Shown: positions 20,399-31,307, counted from the first letter of the stretch. The stretch: 64,000 nt of DNA from Thermothelomyces thermophilus ATCC 42464 (GCF_000226095.1 NC_016472.1:6510001-6574000), one strand, 5' to 3'. Program-made: numbers and translations. The notes: generated by a model not told the origin, from the sequence alone.

Positions 20399-20907
20399 AT
20401 GGCCAAGAAACCTGTCAACTGGTGGCTGTGGACAAAGATGCTCGTCGTGTGAGTCCCCGCATCGGCTGCAGGGAAAGCAATCAAGCTGCTGATAATGTGC
20501 ACAGCGGCGGTGCCATTTGTGTCGGAGGTCCTGCTCTGACACGATGGGTGCAACCCACAGATGAGGAGCTCTTCCAGAGATACAACCCCGAGCTCAAGAA
20601 GCGGAGCCTGGAACGGAGGGTCGAGCGGCAGCAGGAATTCGATGATTTTGTTACGAAGCTTAAGGAGTACTCAAAGTCGGACAAGCCAAGTGAGTGCCGA
20701 GATGTTTGGAGGGAAGTGACCCATCATTACGGAACTAATTCAGGCATAGTATGGATCGTGCAAGCCGAGGCAGAGAAGGAGCGGGCGAAGCAGGCTTCCA
20801 TAGCTGAGTCGTTGAAGTTGGCAGAGGAGGTCAAGGCCAGGAGAGAAGCAATCAGACGAGAGGCTGGGTTGCCAACAGAGTCAACTTCGTCCTCGGATAC
20901 TAGGTAG
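20399..20907 (+). CDS. CBP4: Cytochrome bc1 assembly factor CBP4
   Basis: CBP4 is an inner-membrane assembly factor for cytochrome b in respiratory complex III. Exons 20399-20448, 20505-20689 and 20750-20907 give 130 aa. The start [17 protein letters not shown] leads into a single membrane segment ([15 protein letters not shown], about residues 16-31), then the conserved [14 protein letters not shown] and [18 protein letters not shown], and a charged C-terminal helix. Introns are 56 and 60 nt, with donors GTGAGT. The second exon alone reads open from 20422, but that reading lacks the real N terminus. Length and order match the fungal family. Confidence 0.93.
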
Positions 20908-21655
20908 TCCGGTCGGAAAGAGAGAAGGGGACGGTTCGGCGAGTGCGAGTGTACGATATGTATGTTCATTTTTCGGGCAGTAAAACGGGGCATCTCAGGG
21001 GCGAAAAGGGGATCCTGATGTGGTTCTCAGAGACCAAAGGGAGCGAACGAACAAAATCAGGCATTGCCAGGGCTGCACGGGGGCCAGCCTACTGTCTGGA
21101 CGTCTGGTGCAATTGGGATTTGAGCATTAGTACACAAAGAAAAGCAAAATGTTAACCGTTGCTGTGCGTTCAACATTGCCCAGTCGAAGGCTGCCGCCGA
21201 TATTCAGAAGCAAACACACCGTCGGCGTCTGTGCAAGGTGAGAGGTTCGGTGAGCGGGACGGTGAGCGGCTGTCAAAGTGGGGTAAAAGTTATTGCGGCA
21301 GCGAAAAATATCAGGGCCCAGGCGCGCACAATTTCTCCAACTACTGACGACCGGACACGGCTTAAGGTATCGCGGGCCTATCACGACATTCCGAGGTAAA
21401 TCCAAGGACTGAATTTATCCCTGATTGACAGAGTACGTCCCCAGCCGCTTTTTTTTTGCACCTGCGACGGTTGTCTTCCCACGCCGCAAGCTAGGAGTTT
21501 GTGGGTGTGTGTGTGTGTGGTTGTGTGTGTGTGTGCACACCGGGCCGGAACCTGCCCTAGGCTGACTGATCAATCTCGAGCTCGAGCTTCACCGAGTCGC
21601 CCCTCCATCTCGAACCTCCCCACCAAAACCCCATCCCAACACACTATCCATCAAC
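20908..21655. promoter_or_regulatory. Upstream region of NAC-beta with GT repeat
   Basis: A GT dinucleotide repeat lies at about 21500-21535, roughly 120 nt before the NAC-beta ATG, within the likely leader or core promoter. No gene is seen. Confidence 0.5.
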
Positions 21656-22327
21656 ATGGCGGACGTTCAGGAACGGTTGAAGAAGCTCGGAGCTTCTGCT
21701 CGCATCGGTACGTTGCTGTTTCTCCAGCATCCCTCCCCCGCTCCGGATCGGCCGACTAACCCACCTCGCCGCCAGGGTATGTCTAGATCCGATCCCTCCG
21801 AAACCGCCTCGACGTCAGCGCATTTGACCGAGAGATTCTAACGAGCTATACTTGACGGACAGTGGCAAGGGTACTCCCCGGAGGAAGGTGAAGCGCGCTC
21901 CCGCGCGCTCCGCCGGCGACGACAAGAAGCTGCAGCAGACGCTCAAGAAGCTCAATGTTCAGCCCATCCAGGCCATTGAGGAGGTCAACATGTTCAAGAG
22001 CGACGGCAACGTCATCCACTTTTCCGCCCCCAAGGGTTTGTACAAGACGCTTATCGATGAACCGAGGATAGAATGAATGCTGACGGTCGGGCTGCAGTCC
22101 ATGCTGCTGTTCCCGCCAACACCTTCGCCATCTACGGCAACGGAGAGGAGAAGGAGCTTACGGAGCTCGTTCCCGGCATCCTGAACCAGCTCGGCCCCGA
22201 CTCGCTTGCCTCGCTCCGCAAGCTGGCCGAGAGCTACCAGAACATGCAGAAGAATGAGAAGGAGGCTGATGACGATGAGATTCCCGACCTCGTGGCTGGC
22301 GAGAACTTCGAGAACAAGGTCGAGTAA
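21656..22327 (+). CDS. EGD1: Nascent polypeptide-associated complex subunit beta
   Basis: NAC-beta binds ribosomes and, with NAC-alpha, shields nascent chains in the cytosol. Clear parts: [17 protein letters not shown], the ribosome-binding [11 protein letters not shown], the NAC core ([13 protein letters not shown], then [16 protein letters not shown]) and the acidic tail ending ENKVE. Exon 2 is 21863-22035 and exon 3 is 22098-22327; intron 22036-22097 starts GTTTGT. The exon 1/2 junction is ambiguous. One option uses a weak donor GTTGCT at 21712 (IGTGKG, 152 aa). The other removes two consensus introns, 21708-21775 and 21777-21862, leaving a one-base exon G at 21776 (IGGKG, 151 aa). Both keep frame. 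The gene is convergent with TAD1. Confidence 0.93.
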
Positions 22328-22650
22328 ACGGCCCGATGTCGGAAAAATAAAACTCTTACCGCAATCTGGCAATTTCCTCTCCGCTGCTTTGTGTATGAAG
22401 GGACAGACACGAATTTGGTTTTTCCATCCAGGGAACAGGCGGCGTCTTTGGCGGTCTTCGTAAGTAGCATTGGCTCCAGAGCCCAGGCAAGGTGGGGGAT
22501 AGGAAGGAGGGACATATGATCGATATCCAAAGATTCCACGGGGCTGATGAAGAGTATGTGACCATGTTGAAACGGAAGGGCAAATGGCGTATCTTCGTCT
22601 GGTTAGCCGCCAGGATGCCAGCACATGCACATCCGGAATTCTGGGCAGCG

Positions 22651-24272
22651 TCACAGACTAAAATCCTCGTCGCCGGTGTTCCTCAGCCATCCCTTCAACA
22701 CTTCCCCCCTCACTTGTTCTTTCACTCTCCTCCTGCCCTCCAGGAGGTGCCCACCCTTGACCCCGTCATATGAGCCCATCGCCAATGCTTCCGAGATGAC
22801 CTTGTCCCCCAGCGTGCCGGCAACCTCTACCGCCGCCGCCCACATCTTCCTCCGCGACGTCAAACTGGCCCCCTTCACGTCAAACCCCTTCCTCCCCTGC
22901 ATAACCCCGCCTATCAATCCCTCCTCCACCTCCCCGCCGACGGTCCACGCGACAGCAAGATTGCTCGCCACAACTTTGATCTCCTCGCCTCGTCCTCCGC
23001 CAGCGGCCCCATCAGTACTCCTAGCCCTGATCCCCCTCCTCGAAAATTCAAACTCCCTCTCCGTGGCCTGCACCCGAAAGGGATGGAACCCGTACCCCGT
23101 GCCGCGCCACGCGGGCCCTTCCTTGTCGAGCCCCGCCATCCGGCCGTCGGGCGGCTCGGCCGAGAAGCAGCGCCGGCAGGCGGCGGGCGAGTGCTGCGAC
23201 GCCGGCAGGACGAGGCTGGCCAGGTAGGCGCCGCGCGGGGAGACGAAGAGGGAGGCGAGCGAGGAGAGCAGCGAGGTGCACTGGTGGAGGGCAAGCTTGT
23301 CGCTGCACGACTTGGAGCGCGAAGGGGGCGCGTCGGCGCGCGACGGCTTGCGGCGCACGATGCCCAGCCGCGAGAAGAAGCCCCTCCCCAACAAGGTGGG
23401 CTCGGATGATGATGGAGGATGATGATGATGATGAGGAGGAGGAGGAGAAGAAGAAGAAGAAGAAGAAAAAGAAGGTGAGAGGGCGGTGGACGAGGAAGGG
23501 GATGCGGGAGAAGGAGAAGGACATAAGGGCGAGGGCTCTTCCCAGGGGGTGGCGTCGTCCTGGGAGGACATGATCAGTTCCATCGAGGCATCGCCGCCTG
23601 GTAGTGGGTGTCAGTGACTACGTAGTGATCACGGCGGGTAAGGGGGAAGGGGAGCCCGGAGGGGAGCGGGTAACGTACACGGGGCTTCAGAGCAATACAT
23701 ATGCAGGGTGAGGTCTTCACGCCATGCGAACGGTTGATGATGCCAAGGTCCGTTTGAGATGGGGGGTAGCTCTTCTTGAGTCCTCCGGCGTAGAAAGTCT
23801 GATTCTGCAGCATCGTCCCTAGCCAGGCGGTGGCATTCGTCCAGGATGAATCGGTTGAAGGCACGAATGGCGAGGACCTCGGCGTGCCAGTCGTGAAGAG
23901 CAACCCCGTTGGCCTGGGCCAACTTAGATGCAGGGAGACACTTCATGCCAGTGCTATACGGACCCCAGAGAGTGTTAAGCATATTCGTGGTTGCCCGAAC
24001 CTCGAGTAGGAGTTCCCAATTCTTGGAATATACTCACGCCAGCGCCACGCATTTCAAAAACTTTGGACCTAATCACCAGATCTCAAGTCAGTAATGTTGA
24101 ATTTGCACACCGAAGCCCCAGCTGATGATTGCCAGACACCTTTCACTACAATGCCGCTCAGGGGTACCCATTCGTGGACGCCATTGTCGCGGACAGCAGG
24201 TTTGCGCTTCGCTGGGAGCCTTCTGAACTCTTCCAGAACAGCAAGTGCTATCTCGTCCGCCTCGTTCGCCAT
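22651..24272 (-). CDS. TAD1: tRNA-specific adenosine-37 deaminase TAD1/ADAT1
   Basis: Deaminates adenosine 37 of tRNA-Ala to inosine. Exons 24272-24140, 24068-24038, 23953-23679 and 23597-22651 give 461 aa. Zinc ligands are visible: the HAE of WHAEVLAIR, the Cys of SEAPCGDASM (codon split by intron 3) and the Cys of KSCSDKLALHQ. The block RKPSRADAPPSRS precedes the last ligand as in relatives. A Ser/Pro/His-rich insert of about 50 residues (encoded near 23400-23560) lies between the second and third ligands, a disordered loop. Exon 2 is only 31 nt (GPKFLKCVALA). Introns are 71, 84 and 81 nt. The start ATG at 24272 faces the eL24 gene across a short divergent promoter. Confidence 0.92.
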
Positions 24273-24755
24273 CAGAACCTTGCGATTTTGGCTTCATTAC
24301 CTGGGTGGTTGTCGGGGAGGGTACGCAACATTGAGAGCAGGAAAGTGCGGGAACTCAGTAAGGGTTAGGGTTGGCTGCGACGGAACATCATGTTGGAACC
24401 GCATGTTGGAACTTGTCGGTTGAGGCATGCTATATACGCTTGAACTTGTCTGTATTAGGCTATCTACGGAACACAGTCTTCGCTTCCGTAAATGTTCACT
24501 GTCAACCCGGAAAAGACTCTTCTGATTCTTCTCCTTCGAGGGATGAATGTGGGTAATGCAAATGTGGCTTGTACCTCGCATTACATGGCCCGTAGCCACG
24601 TTCTCAAAAAGTGGGTCTCTGTGGCTGACACCGCAGCCTATCACAAAGCAGCCCTATCCCACAACCTGCACCAAAGAATTTGGCGAAAATCGACCTGGAG
24701 CCTTGGAACTCAGAGGAAGCAACCCCGACAACGACAATCGACAACCACCGCCAAA
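24273..24755. promoter_or_regulatory. Divergent TAD1/eL24 promoter with telomere-repeat-like box
   Basis: A 483-bp shared upstream region. It contains TAAGGGTTAGGGTTGG at 24359-24374, i.e. AACCCTAACCC on the other strand, about 90 nt from the TAD1 ATG and 385 nt from the eL24 ATG. Such telobox-like sites occur in ribosomal-protein promoters of several eukaryotes and are bound by TBF1-type Myb factors in some yeasts. Function here is inference. Confidence 0.5.
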
Positions 24756-25599
24756 ATGAGGACTTACGACGATAGCTTCTCCGGCCAGCGGATCTACCCC
24801 GGCAAGGTACGAATTGACCATTCTTGCGGATCGAGACGGACGACGATTCTTCCCATCCCCGAGTCCCGCAGCGACCCGAGAGCTCCTCGCAAAGTCGCGA
24901 ATGACGCCAAACGAAGACCGGGGTGGGGGATCTGTCGATGGAATAATTGGGAACTTCTTTTCGGCCGAGAAAGCGGCGATTCTGACCATGTTGTGCACTA
25001 CAGGGTAAGCTGTACGTCCGTGGCGACAGCAAGATCTTTCGCTTCCAGAATGGCAAGTCCGAGTCGCTCTTCCTCCAGCGCAAGAACCCCCGCCGCATTG
25101 CCTGGACTGTCCTCTACCGCCGGCAACACCGCAAGGGCATCTCTGAGGTACGATTGCACCCGCGTCTATACGCACACACACATATATATCCGAGTTCCCG
25201 AGATGGAAGAGAGAGGGAGAGAGGCCTGGGAAGGAGCAGATGGCGATGACGACATGGAGGATATCCCGTAAGGGATCCATCAGAACGGCTCGCTGACTCC
25301 CCTCACAGGAAGTCGCCAAGAAGCGCACGCGCCGCACCATCAAGTCGCAGCGTGCCATCGTCGGCGCCTCTCTCGAGGTGATCAAGGAGCGCCGCTCGAT
25401 GCGCCCCGAGGCCCGGAGCGCCGCCCGTCTGGCCGCCATCAAGGAGAGCAAGGAGAAGAAGCAGGCTGCGCAGGCGGCCAAGAAGGCCGAGAAGGCTAAG
25501 AACGCCGCCGCCGCCGCCAAGGGCCAGGCCGCCGGCCGCGTCACCAGCAAGCAGGGTGCGAAGGGTGCGCCGATCAAGGTCCAGGCCAAGTCTCGTTAA
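24756..25599 (+). CDS. RPL24: Large-subunit ribosomal protein eL24
   Basis: Component of the 60S subunit. Exons 24756-24806, 25004-25147 and 25309-25599 give 161 aa. [18 protein letters not shown], then [38 protein letters not shown] and the conserved [20 protein letters not shown] identify the family; the C-terminal third is the usual Lys/Ala-rich helix. Introns of 197 and 161 nt are longer than most in the window, as is common for fungal ribosomal-protein genes. Exon 2 itself begins GGTAAG, which mimics a donor. It is convergent with the peroxiredoxin gene. Confidence 0.95.
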
Positions 25600-26130
25600 G
25601 GGGGGCTCGCTCTTTGGCGGGAGGGGTGCGTGTTCTTTCTGAGGCGAAAGGGAAAGCCAGGTCATGAGAGGAGCGCAATAGATGAAATGGTTATCTTACG
25701 GTCTTGCCTGTGGCCGGAAAGGGTAAAACGCTGGAGTCGGTCGGTACGGTACTCGGGTTTTCTTGCCTGCTCAACTCTCTTAAAAGGGTTTCTGCTCTCG
25801 CAAACAAGTTGACAAGAGCCAGCTTGTTTTTTCTGAACGGGGCCGGTTGCAATGGATCCTGCGTGACTTAAGGGGATTCAGGGGGGACATTTGCATGGGT
25901 AGCCTCACAGAATGCCGACTTATGCATTCGTCTTCCACAACACGCCCAGCGCGAGAGCAGATTTGGGCAGGGAGGAGAACAGGTGGTTTTATATGAGTGT
26001 GTGTTACGCGCGCGATGGAACGCAGCTCATCTGCCCCGACTTCAGGGACGCGCGAATCTACCTAATGACCTCTCCTTCCCAAGCTTAACCTCTCCATTTT
26101 TTTTCTTGGTTGTTTCTGTTTTTCCCCCGT
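25600..26130. other. Convergent intergenic region
   Basis: Between the 3' ends of eL24 (+) and the peroxiredoxin gene (-). No distinct element seen. Confidence 0.4.
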
Positions 26131-26786
26131 TCAAAGCTTGGCCAAAACGGCCTCGGCCCCAGAGTTCTCAATGCTTCCCCGCTGGGTATCGATCGCGGCA
26201 TAGACCACCTTGCCGTGGTCGATCACAACAGCGTACCGCCCAGTCCTGTCCCCGGACGCCCAGCCGATGCTCTTGCTGAACGCGGCGCCATCGTCGGAGG
26301 CGAAGAGCTGAACAAGCACCCCATCGTTAGCGAAACATTCAGTGCTTTTGACGTTATTCGGGGGAGCAAGGTGCCACAAAGAGTTGAAGTGAAAGAAAAG
26401 AAAAGCAGCCAGTGAGAGAAGGGGAGAAGGGAAAAGGGGGGGGGGGGGGAGAACGTACGATGGACTCGTCCTTGATGCCGTTGGCCTTGCCCCAGGCCGA
26501 CATGACGAAGGCGTCGTTGGACGCGATGAAGACGATGCTGTCGACGCCCTTGGCCCGGAGCTTCTCCAGATTGGCAATGTACGACGTGATGTGCTGCTCC
26601 TGGCAGGTAGGCGTGAAGGCGCCGGGGACGGCGACCAGGACCGCCTTCTTGTTTTGGAACTCTGTGCGCGCGAGAGATCTTAGCTTGATTGTTCTTTTTG
26701 ATGACCGGTAAGGTGACGATTCTTGGTATAGTCTTCAACCCCCCTTCCCCTAGCGCGTGCCGGTCAAGGCTAGGGAAGGGACTAGA

Positions 26787-26830
<44 letters not shown>

Positions 26831-26952
26831 CCCTTGCTGGCCTCAAACTTGGTGGGCAGGCCGCAAGAAGTGAGGTCGAGGCTGCCCGTGGGGTGGATGT
26901 ACGAGAAGGTCACACCCTCAGGGAAAGGGGAGCCGACTTCGAGAGGAGCCAT
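26131..26952 (-). CDS. PMP20: Peroxiredoxin, PRX5/PMP20 (Asp f 3) type with C-terminal AKL
   Basis: Thiol peroxidase reducing hydrogen peroxide and alkyl hydroperoxides. Exons 26952-26832, 26661-26459 and 26307-26131 give 166 aa, the usual length. The peroxidatic cysteine is C60 in PGAFTPTC; C30 (LTSCGLP) lies where Asp f 3-type proteins have a second cysteine. Later blocks are VFIASNDAFVMSAWGK and RTGRYAVVIDHGKV. The protein ends AKL, which fits a PTS1 peroxisomal targeting tripeptide, so a peroxisomal or dual site is likely. Intron 1 (170 nt) contains a long CT/GA microsatellite; intron 2 (151 nt) contains a C run on the minus strand. The start ATG was chosen because MAPLEVGSPFPEGV matches the family N terminus. 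Confidence 0.93.
26791..26826. repeat. GA dinucleotide repeat in the peroxiredoxin intron 1
   Basis: A near-perfect GA run of about 18 units lies directly next to the GTATGT donor of the minus-strand gene. Confidence 0.85.
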
Positions 26953-27742
26953 TTTGTATGGATGAGTCTCGTTGTTAGTGGAAGTGCCTGGAGTTCACTT
27001 GAGTTGAAATTTGGCCGGGTTGGCGATGCCCCTGGGTGCTACGGGTTTGTTTATTATAGCGGGGTGGGTTGAATGAGGGGTCAATTCCTCTTGAAGGGAT
27101 CCGCTTTTACTCCCGTCACATCACACCACCAAGCAAGCACGGCGGGGACCGTGGGACACGCAATGGATACATCACTCTCGATTGACACCTCTACGGACAC
27201 TTCACAGGCGGTTCGTAGCCAGTGTTGCGCAATCGGTCACTTGGGTATGCAATCCTGCGCGACTCCGGTCCGAACCCGAGCCCCGCCTTTCCCACGCGAA
27301 AGACCCCGCATTACCAGAACATGCGAAGACGTTCGCTGCCCTTTGTTGATGGTTCTTGTAGCATCGGTCAATAAATTCCCCGGGGCCGAACGAAGTTTCG
27401 TCGTCAAGTTCGCCGCAAGTCGGCAACCCATTGTGACATGACAATCTCACTATGGCATCATTCGAGTGCTTGTCCTGCTGATTAAGCCTTGGAAACACCA
27501 CGCCCTTCGCGGGCGTGGTGTGTCATTCTGAGGTGGGCCCGAATTTTGGAGACTCTCCTCTGGAGCGTAGTATATACCCACCCATCCATCCGTCGGGGAG
27601 TTAATCAAATGGTACTGTACAACTCTGCTTGTCACTACCTGACAACAACAAGGCCACGAGCTACCTCGAAGAGCTTTTCGTAGTTAGTTTAATTTTTAGG
27701 ATCAGTCCTCATCAGTCCTCTTCGGCCATCGGTGTAACAGTT
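26953..27742. promoter_or_regulatory. Divergent peroxiredoxin/DUF1348 upstream region
   Basis: It holds an inverted repeat at about 27494-27523 (CACCACGCCC and GGGCGTGGTG arms around a short loop), enough for a strong hairpin. No gene is seen. Confidence 0.5.
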
Positions 27743-28386
27743 ATGGCGACCGAGTCCAAGCCGCCCTTCCCTCCGTTCACGCAGGAAACGGCCCGGCAGA
27801 AGGTCAAAGCTGCCCAAGCTGCTTGGAACACCAAGTAACTAAGCCTTCGGTCACTTTTAATTTGCCATAGACCTCTTGGGCTGACCAGGGTTGTATTATC
27901 CAGAAACCCCGAGCTTGTCCAATTCGCCTACACCCCTGACTCGATCTGGCGCAACCGGGACACCTTCCTGCAGGGCCGGGAGGCGATCGTCGACTTCCTC
28001 CGCAAGAAGTGGGCAAAGGAAAGAGACTACCGCCTGAGGAAAGAGTTGTTCGCCTTTACAGACAACAAGGTCCGTTCCCTTTCCCCCCCACCGGAACAAA
28101 ATAAAAACAAAACAAAACAAAAAAAAAAGAAAAAAGGAAAAAAAAAAGAGCCGGGACAGTTGAGTGACAATTAAGCCAGATTGCTGTCCAGTTTTGGTAC
28201 GAGTGGAGAGACGAGACGGGCCAGTGGTGGCGGACGTACGGGCTGGAGGACTGGACGTTCGCAGACAACGGTCTGATGAAGAAGAGGCAGATGAGCGGGA
28301 ATGATGTGAAGATCCAGGAAGATGAGCGGTGGTTCAAGGACGGGGTTGACGTTGACACTGTTGAGATAAGCGAGAAGCATTGGTAG
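27743..28386 (+). CDS. DUF1348 / NTF2-like fold protein
   Basis: Small cytosolic protein of the DUF1348 family with an NTF2-like (SnoaL-like) fold; biochemical role unknown. Exons 27743-27834, 27904-28069 and 28180-28386 give 154 aa. Family blocks are seen: [80 protein letters not shown] and a charged C terminus. Exon 1 ends AA|GTAACT, so a TAA lies at once in the intron and an unspliced reading would stop there. Intron 2 contains a long A-rich tract (28103-28150). Bacterial and fungal relatives have the same length. Confidence 0.9.
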
Positions 28387-29812
28387 GTTAGCAAGCAGTC
28401 GTCACTTACACTGTGTACTGCATATATGTATGTACATACAATACAAATGCGTGTCAATTTCACCTAAACTCGAAGTCTTGGGATTATATGTGAGGGTGCA
28501 TTCGCCTACGGCATTTCTGTGAACGATTGAAACTAAGAAAATAATTGAGTGATAAAGAGTCAGGGCTGCATTGTCTTCGAAGCACACTTCATAGTGGCTG
28601 GGTTATCGAGGTCTAGGCTTCTCTCCCGAGATTTCGATGCGATGCAGGGTGTTGTGTGGCTTCAGGAGCCAAGAGGCCACTCTGCAGCCACTATCACTCC
28701 AGTGTAACTACCTATCTCGCCAACCGAACATCCACTGCAAGCGGCACATGTGTGGGTGAGCGTGGAGGCGCCGGGAGACAGATGCGGATAACTAATCCAT
28801 ATGCAATCTGTAATCTGTATTTCGCTTGAACTTGTGTAACTGCGTTCCTAGCCCAGACCCTGGTGGGTTTGGTCGATGGCTCCAACTTTGGGTGATGATG
28901 AGCTGGAATTGCCCATACATAAGGTACCTTCAGGGACCTAAGATCAGGTAAGGTAAGGTACTGCATTCCCTGAGATATGAATCTCGAACAATCTTCCAGT
29001 TTGGTGGCGTGGCGTGGCGTAACGCGCAGGACCCCATTCGCTGCCCCTTCCATGTTTGCTTCTCAGTTACCCTAGTGGGCAGGACGGCCCGAAACAGGGG
29101 TTCCAAATCCAGTACACTACACTACCACGGCGAGCATGGCTCACGAACCAGCTAGCTGGGGAGGGAGTTGATCTCGCACTGGGCCCCCTGCGGAAGCCGA
29201 TCTGCTACGAAATTAGTTAGCTCAGATCTTTCCGGATGTTGCCTTCCTCCTCCCGACGCCGCGAAGCACGCGAATGAACCAAGCCCTATTCCCTGGCAAA
29301 GGCAGGGGTTGCGCAAAGGCGAAGGGAATGATGAAGCTGTCAGCTTCAATTGCAGCGACCTGTTGATTTATGCGGGGTTCTAACCCATGAGAATGGTATG
29401 TCTGGGACTCGGATCATCACTCTGGACGAGCTACCCTTGCTCGCACCTTTCCAGTCTACCACCACCCCATCATGAAAACTCGCCCTCGTCGTTCCGTCCA
29501 GTGTCTTCATGACGTTTTCGCCTCGCGGAAGACGCGGGAGCTAGTCCCATCCGCGACAATTCATGTCCAAGTTGTTCACTTCTTGGAAAAGCTCGAGAGC
29601 TCTGGGTGCTCCTCCCCGAAACCATCTTCGTGATCGAGACAGCCACATGGTCGAAGGCTTCTGAGGCGCGCCCCCAGCCCACGATCATCCTTGTATATCT
29701 GTCACTAGGGCATCATCAGATGGACACCCTGGCTTATCGTTTCTCGGGGTCCTCGTTCTGATCATCAACAAATATCAATCCTCCCGTCTGCGATCTCGCG
29801 CCGGTCTTCAAC
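28387..29812. other. Intergenic region upstream of the RGS gene
   Basis: About 1.4 kb without a recognisable gene. ATGT/ACAT palindromic sequence lies at about 28424-28445 and a small GGTAA tandem at about 28947-28961. Confidence 0.4.
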
Positions 29813-31307
29813 ATGGGCCTTTTCCCACTCAGCTTTCGCCGCCCGACATCCAGTACGAGACCAAAATCCGCCGGAAGCCGGAGCCCAATTCACAATGGAG
29901 GCATATCGGGCGACCCCTTTCACCCCGTCGGGTTTAACCCCCCCAGTGGGATTCCTCCGGCGCTCAGTCTCGATAGGATCCTTGAAGGGGAAACGTGCTC
30001 GGTCTGTTTCCAGTGCACTTCCGACCCGACCCGGACTGACAAGTAGCCAGCCATGTACACTGTGCGACTTCATGGATTATCTCGTCCATGTTGAGCGGTC
30101 CGCGGAGAACCTCCAGTTCTTTCTCTGGTACCGAGACTATGAGCGACGCTTTGCCGCCGCCACAACGGCCGACCTCTCGCTTGCCCCCGAGTGGACCCAA
30201 GAGATGGAGGACGGGATCATCGCACGCCTCAAGAAGGAGCACGCCGACAAGATACGCAGGGCGTCAAAGGACGCCAGAGCCAATTTCGGAGGCGCCGACA
30301 TTGAGAAGGGCAACGACAAAAGGAACGGGTCCGAGATGGTGGCGGACAAGTACCATCAACTAGCAACCCGGGCGTTCGCGTCAGCGGGAGTGAAGGATCC
30401 CCGTAAGTTCCTATCATGACCCGGCACTCAAGCCCATGCGTGACCTGCAAGCTCACCAGCTTCTCAAAGTCAGGATCCAGCCGTTCCGCAAGGAAGTTGA
30501 CCGCATCATTGCCAACTACATTATGGATGGCGCCCCCCGCCAACTTAACCTCTCAGAACAAGAGCAGAAAACAGTGCTCCAAGCCCTGTCTTACACCACC
30601 CACCCGTCCGCCTTCAGGGTGCTCGTCCGCCTGGTCGAGGCCACGCTGCGGGAGCAGGCCCACCCAAACTTCATCCGGTGGAGCGTCTGCAACGGCAACC
30701 CGCTGCGCCTGACCTTTGCGTTAGTGCTGGGCGTAGCAACAGTCCTGGCCGGGGTCGCGGTGGCTGTGATTTTGACGCTTTCGGGGGCCGGAAGGGGCTA
30801 CCGCGCGCTGGCGGCGATCGCCTGGGTAGCCGGGTTCGCGACCGTGATGGCCGCTCATAAAGGGATGGTACGTTGGCCAGAAAACAGGCCCCGGATGGCC
30901 GTCGTGTTTTTGTGAACGACCCTCGGGAGAGTACAAATAAAAGGGCTACTGACCAAGCACAGTGTCTCATCCTTCACGGCCTCCACCACCGACACATCCG
31001 TCCCTGGGAACTCTTCGATTCGGAACCCCGCGAGGACGACAGAGACGGAGACCCTATCGATGCCGCCAGCAGGCGCTCGTTGGATAGGTCTGGGTCTCAC
31101 GGCAGCTACGAGGATGAACCGTGGGTGATCCGGTATCGGAAACGGCACATGCTACGCAAGATCTTCGACCGGGAGGTGCGGATCGAGGAACCCGCGCTGC
31201 GGCGCATTCAGGATACCATCATTGCGCGAAGCCTTTTGTTTGCCCTCATCTGCGCCGCCATTCTAACGGCGGTGTTTGTGGCCGTGCCGAGTGGTGGGTT
31301 CTTTTAA
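29813..31307 (+). CDS. RGS-domain membrane protein (RAX1-like)
   Basis: Contains a regulator-of-G-protein-signalling fold followed by membrane segments, the arrangement of yeast RAX1 and related fungal RGS proteins. Exons 29813-30001, 30051-30402, 30470-30867 and 30963-31307 give 427 aa. RGS-type blocks are FMDYLVHVERSAENLQFFLW (about residues 68-87), then VRIQPFRKEVDRI and HPSAFRVLVRLVEATLREQ. Hydrophobic segments follow: LTFALVLGVATVLAGVAVAV, ALAAIAWVAGFATVMAA and LLFALICAAILTAVFVAV near the C terminus. Intron 1 is only 49 nt, with donor GTCTGT and branch ACTGAC. A role in cell polarity or G-protein signalling is inference from the family. The acceptor of intron 2 (30469) was chosen by frame. 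Confidence 0.85.

Noticed and set aside
20422-20907. CBP4 as one uninterrupted frame from 20422
   Set aside because: That reading lacks the conserved [15 protein letters not shown] start and includes two introns with clear splice sites.
22651-23583. Large minus-strand frame as a separate serine-rich gene
   Set aside because: It is the last exon of TAD1; the zinc-ligand block is split by the intron at 23678-23598.
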